Source: a virus | Reading direction: 5' to 3' (one strand) | Length of the DNA: 24,481 nt | IMG/VR virus record: IMGVR_UViG_3300049893_002184 | Span: 1 to 24,481 of that record | Shown here: positions 12,967 to 20,092 of the stretch, piece after piece | Position numbering within the stretch: position 1 is the stretch's first letter | How the letters are laid out: the number at the start of each line of letters is the position of its first letter | The notes under the pieces: model-generated | The model's input: only the letters and a program-made list of their open reading frames with translations | Databases searched by the model: none | Told to the model about the DNA's origin: nothing | Program-made: the position numbers and the translations under genes

Positions 12967-14337
12967 CTAAACGTTCACATTACTCATCTCTTTGTAGTTG
13001 CGGCCCACGGAAATCTTCACAGGAAACTTGTCGCCTTCCATGATTTCCTTGATTCTTTTTATAGTCTCCATGCCATCTTCTTTGTGAGCATCAAAGAGAA
13101 TGCTGTCGTAGGTGTAAAGCACTGGTAAGGTTTTCTTGCCGCGAAGATACACTTGCAGTTCGTTCAGGGTGTCAACCGCCATCTCGGTTTCAAACGCTTG
13201 CAGAATATAGTTGAACAGCTTGTTCGGATTGGCCTCACCAATATGACACGGCTTGATTTTGCGCCGATACTTTGGCGTCTCGATATAGCCATACTCGTTG
13301 AAGAACTTCCAGCGATGGTCGATGTAGTGTTGAATCTTGGCAAAGTATGGAATGTGCAGCCACTTCTCACTGAATCCACCATAGATTTGGGTGAAGGTAA
13401 ATCCTTTGCTCACCGCAACGTCTTCTTCGTTCACGGTGCTGGCTGGCTTGTTGAAGTAGTATTGGGCAAGATAGGCGTATGGATTTTCTGTTTTGCCAAG
13501 GTCGAAATTGGAGAGGTGGGCAATCAGGCGCGGGTGGAAGGCGTTATAGTCCATCATCACGAGCATACCATCGTTTCCATATCGTGAAACAAAGCAGTTT
13601 CGGCTGTTATCCTCTTTTGGTAATGCGGCGTAATTAACGCCAGCAAAGCGATTGCTTGGGCGACCTGTGCTGGTCAGAAAGTTGTATTGGGTGAACACCA
13701 AGCCATCTTTCACGTGCTTGCCCTGTTCGTTACCAAATTCATCCGTGAAATCGTCCGTGACAGCTAGGCCGTTTCTTTCCAACTCAGCGAAGCACTTTGT
13801 CATTGTGAAGTTCACGAACATGAAACCGGTGTCTTTGTCACCATCCTTTGGCGAGTTCTTAAAATAAGTCACCTTCTCCACGAATGCCCTAGCGTGCTTG
13901 GTCAAGGGCACACAAATCTCCGTGTTCGGCACATTGCGGAAATTGTGCCTCATGAACACGTGAGCGTTTGTTTTATAATCGGTTTCGTCTATCGTGCCAT
14001 CGTTGAGGTATCTTAGCAAACCGAGGTCTATGAAATCGAAATCCTCGCCAAGCAGCTGCACCAGACTTTTTTTATCGAAAGCATACTTTTTATGAATGCT
14101 GATGCGAAGTGGGTCACGAAGCTTGTCCAATGCCCCCTTCAGACAAATGGCGTCATAGTGTTTGACCGGCAGACACCAATATGAATCCGAAGTCACGAAA
14201 TAGAAAAAGAGAAGACTGATGCTGTTGTTGCAGGCGTGCTTGTCCGCGTCAACGCAGACCGGGTCTATCACCATCTGGTCTGTGGTGATATATCCAATCA
14301 GCCTGTCAATGTCGGCGGCACTTTCTATAATATGCAC
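12967..14337 (-). CDS. Family-A DNA polymerase, compact and divergent
   Basis: A 456-aa polymerase. FLTSTGRPSNRFAGVNYAALP (220-240) matches the T-x-TGR-x-S...N-x-Q-x-x-P region of Pol I. Motif A is MLVMMDYNAFHPRLIAHLS with catalytic D263. Motif B is KGFTFTQIYGG (K311, Y319). Motif C is LYTYDSILF with D411. Residues 20-115 look like a decayed 3'-5' exonuclease domain: a hydrophobic strand pair and an IHKKYAFDKKSL segment are present, but the first DxE motif is not. No 5'-nuclease domain is attached; that activity is encoded at 6575-7639. The start is GTG at 14337; the frame is open 14 codons further up with no better start. The stop is TAG, with an in-frame TAA three codons later. It may be the replicative polymerase or one part of a split one. 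Confidence 0.85.
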   Translation of the reverse strand: MHIIESAADIDRLIGYITTDQMVIDPVCVDADKHACNNSISLLFFYFVTSDSYWCLPVKHYDAICLKGALDKLRDPLRISIHKKYAFDKKSLVQLLGEDFDFIDLGLLRYLNDGTIDETDYKTNAHVFMRHNFRNVPNTEICVPLTKHARAFVEKVTYFKNSPKDGDKDTGFMFVNFTMTKCFAELERNGLAVTDDFTDEFGNEQGKHVKDGLVFTQYNFLTSTGRPSNRFAGVNYAALPKEDNSRNCFVSRYGNDGMLVMMDYNAFHPRLIAHLSNFDLGKTENPYAYLAQYYFNKPASTVNEEDVAVSKGFTFTQIYGGFSEKWLHIPYFAKIQHYIDHRWKFFNEYGYIETPKYRRKIKPCHIGEANPNKLFNYILQAFETEMAVDTLNELQVYLRGKKTLPVLYTYDSILFDAHKEDGMETIKRIKEIMEGDKFPVKISVGRNYKEMSNVNV

Positions 14338-14379
14338 AACCGAACGATGCCATTTCTGGCGTCTTTTGTCAAGACCTTC

Positions 14380-14769
14380 TTAGCGACCCCGCCAATATTC
14401 AAGGGGGTTGTTTAATGTCCGAGATAGGTCGATGTTGTTTTCGAGCAGAATTTTCCGAACCTCAAGCGTGTTGCTTTCCGTCACTCCGACATTTTGCAAA
14501 ACGCCATTGACCACGACGCTGTTTTTTGGTCCTGTAATCTTCCAGTTCACCAACACCGTCTTGTAAAGGGCGCGGTTGTATCCACCAGACTCTTCCGGTT
14601 TGACTTCCATCACGATGTTCTCGTTCACTTTTTTGGCGAAAGCGCGGGTGAGATATCCGTTCAGATAATCATCGCTTGTTGGCGTTGGCTTGAATGGACG
14701 CGGCGAAGCACCCGAGACCACCTCGTTGAAACTACCATATTCGGATTTCAGCTTGTCGTTGTAGTTCAT
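14380..14769 (-). CDS. Probable baseplate/tail structural protein (129 aa)
   Basis: ATG at 14769 overlaps the upstream hub-like gene's stop as ATGA, so the two are probably translated together. The sequence YLNGYLTRAFAKKVNENIVMEV followed by RALYKTVLVNWKITGP recalls small structural proteins found beside baseplate genes in T4-like marine phages (from memory, not a search). A C-terminal helix-like part (VRKILLENNIDLSRTL) ends in WRGR. It has no enzyme motif, no Cys and no membrane segment. Position at the end of the tail module supports a virion role; the exact part is unknown. Confidence 0.65.
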   Translation of the reverse strand: MNYNDKLKSEYGSFNEVVSGASPRPFKPTPTSDDYLNGYLTRAFAKKVNENIVMEVKPEESGGYNRALYKTVLVNWKITGPKNSVVVNGVLQNVGVTESNTLEVRKILLENNIDLSRTLNNPLEYWRGR

Positions 14770-17081
14770 TTCAGTGTGGTAAGCGGACGAGCTTGAGCAG
14801 TGATGGTTGTGGTCCAGAAGTTGTTTTCAATCTTCTGCTTCACGTTGCTGACTTGCCAGACCGCCTTCTTGTAAGTGTAAGACTCTGGCACGTGGTCAAG
14901 GGTGAACTGGGAAAGGAATGTGATTCCTGCGATGCCAAGGAACTCGATGTTGATTTCTGTTCCCGGCATGATGCCATTGTTCGTGTAAACGGCATCCTTG
15001 TTCTTGGTGTCCAAAAGCAAGCTCTTGAGGAAAGATGAATCGTTTTCGCAAAGGATGAATACTTCGGCGTCGTCACCCTTGCCCTTTTTGAAAGTGTAGA
15101 ACGTGCTGTTACCATTCTCATCAAAGAAACGCTTGAATTTGGCGCGGTCAGATTCGCTGTTTTTGTCCGAGTTGTTTGAGATGGGCGTTCTTTCCACGAT
15201 GCCACGGTCAAACATTCTGTCGCCGCGTGAGAATCGGCTGACCACCATGATTTTTGGGTCAGTGGTATTGACGGCGGCGTTTGGTGGCAATTGGTCGTTA
15301 CCCTTTCCGCTGGCACTTTGCATGACCATCTGGTTAGCCATTTCCGGGCTGAGTTTCACGCCAAAGTCCGCGCTGCGAACAAATGCGCTGTTCACGGACC
15401 CAAGGGTGATGCGCATCAGCTTGTCGGCTTCCTTTTCATCATTCACTGCGGAGAAGTTGGCGTCGAATACACCATAGCGACCATTACCAACAGTGTCCGG
15501 GCTCAACTTCAATTGTGAAATGTCACACGAGGCTTGCGAAATGTGTTGCAGCAGCGCCTCGACGAGTTTGAGGGTCGTTTCATTCTTTTCCACCAGAGAT
15601 TTGAACAGTTCGAGGGAGATATACACATCCTGCAAGTATCCCCAATATCCCGGCTTGACCGAACCAATCTTGTTCGTCTTGTCCACGTAGGGCTCAAACA
15701 TCGGGAAGGAATTACCTTTTGGATTTATCACGGAGCGCAGGTCGTCATAGGAATCGTCAAACTTGTGGTCGCGCATGACCTTTAGAATGTCAGGAAACAG
15801 GCTATAGTAGGTGCCCTCGGCTGACGTGGTGGCGGTGCTGGCATTGCCCACAGTCTTTACACTGTTCAGGCGCTTCTTGTTTTTGCCTGCTTTGGCGGCG
15901 TCGAACGTAACGAAGCGAGGTGCATACTGATTTGGAAAGAGAACGTTCTTATCCGTTGACTTCAGCGCGGGGTGAGCCGCCATCGGGATGTCCGTGATGT
16001 CGAAGGTTGATGCCTTGGCCGTTGTTTCGCGACTGTCCTTGTCCAGAAACTTGATGGAGAAAAACTTGTTGATGATATCCACCACAAGGTCCATCTTCAA
16101 CCAGACTTTGTTTTCGGCGTTGGCTCCGAAATCCTTCCAGCCATGAGCACCGGAGTTGAATACACGGTCCTCGATGTTCTCAAACTTGAGCAAGGTAAAG
16201 TTGGGGTCTTTCTTGTTTTTGACAACAAGGTTGTGGGCATCATCAATCATGAAGTCCTTGAAGTCTTTCAATTGCACCACGCTCTTTTTGTCACCAGCGG
16301 AGCTGTCGGCTTTCTCGGTCTTGCCGTTCTGATATGCCTGACCTTCGATAAGGAAGTTGGCGTTGCTGATGGTGGTGAAGCAATCGTAGCCGCCGACTTC
16401 GTTCATCGTATAACCATAGTCCGTGATGAAACCCATCGCAAGGTCATAGTTTCCCTTGGAAGCTTTTATCCATCGGCTGGTATACTCGGGATAGCCCATG
16501 AACACACCGTAAAGCCATTCCGTGTCCGTGAGGTCCACGAGAGAGATTTCGTCATAGTTGTTCCAGCCCCATTCCACAAGCACGCTGATGCGAGGGGTAA
16601 GAAAGTATGGCGTCAAATAATCCAGTTGGGATAGGTTGAAGCAGCGCCACGAGATTTTGGTTTTGCGACAAGTGCCGCCAAAGCTGCTGTTGGCTCCACC
16701 AAGGAATTCTGTTTCCACTGACACGATGCTCGGAGGTGGGCGATGAGGGAAATCATTAAAGCTTTCGCCGGATGCATCCACCAGATGATGGCGACCGAAA
16801 GCATCAACACCGAGAACCATCTTGTTGGTGTTGTCGAACCCAAAGCTGTTGTTGAATCCCTCGGTTCCTCCCATCACAAACCCTTCAAGATTTTGCGCCT
16901 GTGATGAAATGCCGTTGCTGAATACCCGAGTCCATGCGGCGCGAGGACCACTGTAAATTTTGTTTCCGTTCATCGTGAGCGGATTCATCCCCTTTTCCTT
17001 GGCGCGACTTTCAAGTGAATCAACAATCCACTTGTCCAGTGGATGCAAACCCCAAGGAGTTATCTGGTTGTTTTCTGGCAT
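14766..17081 (-). CDS. Large baseplate hub-like structural protein
   Basis: A 771-aa protein in the tail module. Near residues 145-175, a CFNLSQLDYLTPYFLTPRISVLVEWGW-type segment (cited in part: LTPYFLTPRISVLVEWGW) resembles phage baseplate proteins that share this 'PYFL-P...WGW' pattern. The C-terminal 65 residues (GTEINIEFLGIAGITFLSQF, then a P-x-SYTYKKAVWQVSNV stretch and NNFWTTTITAQARP) look like a hub-type beta domain, as in tail hub proteins. The central part is beta-rich with Lys-rich loops. ATG at 17081 follows the gp53-like gene's stop by 12 bases without a Shine-Dalgarno. T4 gp27-like hub function is a guess from position and length; structural role is likely. Confidence 0.7.
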   Translation of the reverse strand: MPENNQITPWGLHPLDKWIVDSLESRAKEKGMNPLTMNGNKIYSGPRAAWTRVFSNGISSQAQNLEGFVMGGTEGFNNSFGFDNTNKMVLGVDAFGRHHLVDASGESFNDFPHRPPPSIVSVETEFLGGANSSFGGTCRKTKISWRCFNLSQLDYLTPYFLTPRISVLVEWGWNNYDEISLVDLTDTEWLYGVFMGYPEYTSRWIKASKGNYDLAMGFITDYGYTMNEVGGYDCFTTISNANFLIEGQAYQNGKTEKADSSAGDKKSVVQLKDFKDFMIDDAHNLVVKNKKDPNFTLLKFENIEDRVFNSGAHGWKDFGANAENKVWLKMDLVVDIINKFFSIKFLDKDSRETTAKASTFDITDIPMAAHPALKSTDKNVLFPNQYAPRFVTFDAAKAGKNKKRLNSVKTVGNASTATTSAEGTYYSLFPDILKVMRDHKFDDSYDDLRSVINPKGNSFPMFEPYVDKTNKIGSVKPGYWGYLQDVYISLELFKSLVEKNETTLKLVEALLQHISQASCDISQLKLSPDTVGNGRYGVFDANFSAVNDEKEADKLMRITLGSVNSAFVRSADFGVKLSPEMANQMVMQSASGKGNDQLPPNAAVNTTDPKIMVVSRFSRGDRMFDRGIVERTPISNNSDKNSESDRAKFKRFFDENGNSTFYTFKKGKGDDAEVFILCENDSSFLKSLLLDTKNKDAVYTNNGIMPGTEINIEFLGIAGITFLSQFTLDHVPESYTYKKAVWQVSNVKQKIENNFWTTTITAQARPLTTLK

Positions 17082-17093
17082 ATAACGATTGGA

Positions 17094-17393
17094 TTAGGAG
17101 TTCTCACGTGTGAAGTTGTTGAGAATCTCGGTTACATTCATTGGAATGCGAAGTTGTTGACCGGCTTTCGGCTTGAGACCAAGACCGATTCCGTTCGCTT
17201 GAGCAATCATCCACCAGAACGAGCTGTCCTTGTAAAACTTGTAAGCCAGTGCATCCAAAGAATCGGTTTCGTTGGCGATAACATACACGTCGTTCAGACT
17301 GGTCGGGATTTTTGGATAGCGGGTGGTGTAAAGCACCTGACGACCATCGTGGCGGCGATAAACATTGCTTTCTCGGTTGCTATAGCGGTTCAT
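17094..17393 (-). CDS. Baseplate wedge protein, T4 gp53 / LysM-like
   Basis: A 99-aa protein. The order YTTRYPKIP, DVYVIANETDSLDALAYKFYKDSSFWWMIAQANG and KAGQQLRIP matches the LysM-like core of gp53-type baseplate proteins: a start strand, the D-x-L-D-x-LA-x-x-FY helix, WW-x-IA-x-AN, and the closing G-x-x-L-x-IP. In phage tails this domain joins wedge subunits and is not thought to bind cell wall. ATG at 17393 overlaps the upstream gene's TGA as ATGA, implying coupled translation with the 677-aa structural protein. Confidence 0.85.
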   Translation of the reverse strand: MNRYSNRESNVYRRHDGRQVLYTTRYPKIPTSLNDVYVIANETDSLDALAYKFYKDSSFWWMIAQANGIGLGLKPKAGQQLRIPMNVTEILNNFTRENS

Positions 17394-19423
17394 AGTTTGG
17401 AATTGTGGCCGAAGAGTTCATTGCCGGTTTGCGCACGTTCTTTTTCGAGCAGCTTCATTGAGAGAGAAATATCCACCTTCAAAGGAAGTTGACGGCTCTT
17501 TGCTCCCTTCACTTTGACCGTGGCGTTTGGTCCGAAGAGGTATTCATAATCGTCGCCGCGATAAGATTCCCAGTTGGCATCGTCTGGAATTGTCAAACCG
17601 ATGCTGGAAATGACCGCTGGTTGGTCAACATACATGTCGCCCAGTCGGAACGTCACCATTGGAGGATAGATGAACGAGCTTTCGCCACCCGCAACATCGG
17701 CCTCGTTGACGTTGGCGTTGGTGATAACGGCCTTGCCGGTGTATTTGCTTGGGCGAGTCAATCCCACAAGGTAATTAATGCGGCCCCACATCGGCACAAG
17801 CTCCTTGATGCTGTTGGCGTAGACTGTGAATGCGAGGTTCACGTCACGAGAAAATCCCTTGTAAACAAACAACTTGTCGGCGCGGCCCATGTAGGTAATG
17901 TCTTCCCAATCCGCAGAATTTTGGTCCGACACGCTACTGACCGTGGCGCGGAATGGGATATAAACCTGCTTGATGAGGTCGTAAAAATAGAAGAAGATAA
18001 CGTCGGCGGATTGGTTTTTGTCTGACGCACCAACCACGAGCGGAAGCAATTCTTCGGGAACTTCATTTCGTTTTCCAGCAATGACGGACAATGTGTTGTA
18101 GGAATCGTGTAAACCAGAGCCGCTGGCGTGGGCGAAGCTTCTTTCGCGCAGAGTCAAGCCCGACTCTTCCATCAATGTTTGGAACTTCTTCTTGCCGTTC
18201 TTGCCATCTGGAATATCCTTGTAAACCTTGTATCCACGCGGAGTCGGATTGAGGTCTGTCACCTCCGAATACATGTGCGGTCCCATGCGGGCTTGCATTG
18301 GCACGTTCTTTGGGGGAGTGGCCTTGTCCAGCGCCTCAACCATTTTCTTGTAGGTGGCATTGAGGCTGTAATCCAGACTGCCTTTCTGACCATCAACCGT
18401 AAGTGGCACCGCAACCTGTGTGTCGTAGTCGTTGATGCCACCCTGCACATACTTGCCACTCAGACCACCCTTTGGACTGGAACTGTAATACTTGTGATAG
18501 CTGCCCGCTTCACGATACGAAGTCTTGCCTGCATCATATGCGCGGGCGGCACTAATCGGTTGGTTGTAGAAGAAAGGATATAGCTGCGAGCGCGTGCCAA
18601 GCAATTGGGAAGAGTCGCGAAGGAAAGCGAAGAATACGCCATCGCTGTTCTTGGGATACTCGGGGCGATATTCCCACGTGTCTTTTGGCGACCCACCGAG
18701 CATACCCATCGGGTTCGTGCTGGGAATGGCCTTGTTCAGCGTGTTCTTGAGAGTTTGGCCCAGATTGGCTAGAAATCCGCCGCCGCCACTGTTGCTGCTT
18801 TGTGCTACCCAAGTTTGGGCAAAACGGTTGCTGGCGGCGGTGCCGGTATTATAACGAACCAGACCAGCCTTGGCTCCACCCCGAGCAGATGCATAATTGG
18901 AAAGCGCGTTTTGACCGGTGGCCGTGCCTTGAATGGTTGGTTGTTCTTCCGAACCCAATGCTCCACCAAGAGCGCTTTTGAAAGTGTCGAGCAATCCATT
19001 CCCACCGTTGAAGTGTCGCTTTGGAGCTTCAACCAATCCAAGCGTGGCGGATTTTCCGGTTGCTACAAGAACGCTGAGAGGATTGTAAATGCGAGTCTCG
19101 TTGAACGAGTTTTGATTCTGCAACAGCAGTTGCTTGCCAAGAAAGAGAATGCCACGACCGGTGCCAAGGAATTTACCCACGCGCTGAAGGTCTCTGATGG
19201 TGGAACCGACCGGCAAAGCCTGCGAGTCATACTTTGTGAGGTTCTTCGAAAAGTTGCTGTCCGTGATTTTGGTGTAAACGAACGGTTGGTCAAAACCAAA
19301 GCCTCTGGAACCATCGTATGGAGAAAACTTGTTGTAGATGCTCTTTTCGTTCTTTGTGAACGTGGCAAGGTTTTTCTCCGGGGTGGAGCGGACGATTGGG
19401 GAGACTGGACTAATGTTAGCCAT
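17390..19423 (-). CDS. Large tail/baseplate structural protein (677 aa)
   Basis: The N-terminal half is Gly/Ser/Asn-rich and probably extended, with a Gly-rich stretch SSNSGGGGFLANLG near 210-225. The C-terminal part (about 480-670) looks like a folded virion domain: IPFRATVSSVSDQNSADWED, MGRADKLFVYKGFSRDVNLA, ELVPMWGRINYLVGLTRPSK, PPMVTFRLGDMYVDQPAVIS and LPLKVDISLSMKLLEK. This order ('FRA...D...W...GR-x-D...Y-x-G-x-x-R...F') recurs in baseplate or tube-associated proteins of T4-like relatives, from memory. The gene sits between the tape measure and gp53-like genes, 12 bases after the tape measure stop, and is coupled to gp53 by ATGA overlap. A specific T4 equivalent could not be named. Confidence 0.65.
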   Translation of the reverse strand: MANISPVSPIVRSTPEKNLATFTKNEKSIYNKFSPYDGSRGFGFDQPFVYTKITDSNFSKNLTKYDSQALPVGSTIRDLQRVGKFLGTGRGILFLGKQLLLQNQNSFNETRIYNPLSVLVATGKSATLGLVEAPKRHFNGGNGLLDTFKSALGGALGSEEQPTIQGTATGQNALSNYASARGGAKAGLVRYNTGTAASNRFAQTWVAQSSNSGGGGFLANLGQTLKNTLNKAIPSTNPMGMLGGSPKDTWEYRPEYPKNSDGVFFAFLRDSSQLLGTRSQLYPFFYNQPISAARAYDAGKTSYREAGSYHKYYSSSPKGGLSGKYVQGGINDYDTQVAVPLTVDGQKGSLDYSLNATYKKMVEALDKATPPKNVPMQARMGPHMYSEVTDLNPTPRGYKVYKDIPDGKNGKKKFQTLMEESGLTLRERSFAHASGSGLHDSYNTLSVIAGKRNEVPEELLPLVVGASDKNQSADVIFFYFYDLIKQVYIPFRATVSSVSDQNSADWEDITYMGRADKLFVYKGFSRDVNLAFTVYANSIKELVPMWGRINYLVGLTRPSKYTGKAVITNANVNEADVAGGESSFIYPPMVTFRLGDMYVDQPAVISSIGLTIPDDANWESYRGDDYEYLFGPNATVKVKGAKSRQLPLKVDISLSMKLLEKERAQTGNELFGHNSKL

Positions 19424-19435
19424 GCTGTATAATTA

Positions 19436-20092
19436 TCAACGTCCTGCGGTTGCTGCGATGGTGGACGAAACCTTGCTGCCGTCCATATATACTGCCACAT
19501 GACCACCGGTGAGCAGATTGGCGAGGTTGTCGAGTTTGTCTTCGATTCCCTTTGTGCTCATACCAGAAGCAGGAGCCGTAGCAGAAGAAACTGCGCCAGC
19601 AGCGGTAACGGCGGCGAGCTTGAGCAAGCTGACTTCGGCCAGTTGTTCGTTGAGTTTTTCAAGAGAAAGTGTGAGTGCGTCAACCGACGTGCTGAATTGG
19701 TCAACGGCGGCGAACTGACTGACTGATTCAGAAATTGCACCGATGGATTCGGCGGTGAGCTTGAGCTTGTCGCCCATCGAAGCCAATTTTTCAAGCTTGC
19801 TGATTGGGTCGCCACCAAGGAAGTTTCCAACGAAAGAACCAAGGCCAGCAGCGGCGCTACCAGAACCAAATGCAGTGAGAGCAAGAGCGACTGCTCCAAT
19901 ACCAAGTGCTGTCTTGGTCAGGTCAACCTCCGACAAACGAGTGATTGGTTCCACAGAATTCTTGATACCTTCGCTGAGAAGATTGAGGCCGATTCCTGCG
20001 CCGATGGCTGCGGCGGCGAATGGTAGAAGAGATAGGCCGAGGAGGGCAATGACGCCCGCGCCAATGGCGATAGGAACGGCAGCAAAGCTCAA
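19436..20092 (-). CDS. Tape measure protein, C-terminal part (separated by frameshift)
   Basis: A 218-aa frame starting at TTG 20092 within TTGA, overlapping the stop of the longer tape measure frame. It carries hydrophobic Ala/Gly-rich helices (AVPIAIGAGVIALLGLSLLP and following), then helices with EKLASMGDKLKLTAESIGAI. It ends in LTGGHVAVYMDGSKVSSTIA, the 'V-x-x-DG-x-KV-x-x-x-x-A' tail seen at the C-terminus of many phage tape measure proteins. Its own frame is open upstream to a TAA at 20108-20110, encoding GLAAL, which joins smoothly to the end of the upstream product. I therefore read it as the C-terminus of one tape measure protein. A separate gene with a TTG start coupled by 4-bp overlap is the alternative, since 4-bp overlaps occur three times elsewhere here. 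Confidence 0.7.
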   Translation of the reverse strand: MSFAAVPIAIGAGVIALLGLSLLPFAAAAIGAGIGLNLLSEGIKNSVEPITRLSEVDLTKTALGIGAVALALTAFGSGSAAAGLGSFVGNFLGGDPISKLEKLASMGDKLKLTAESIGAISESVSQFAAVDQFSTSVDALTLSLEKLNEQLAEVSLLKLAAVTAAGAVSSATAPASGMSTKGIEDKLDNLANLLTGGHVAVYMDGSKVSSTIAATAGR

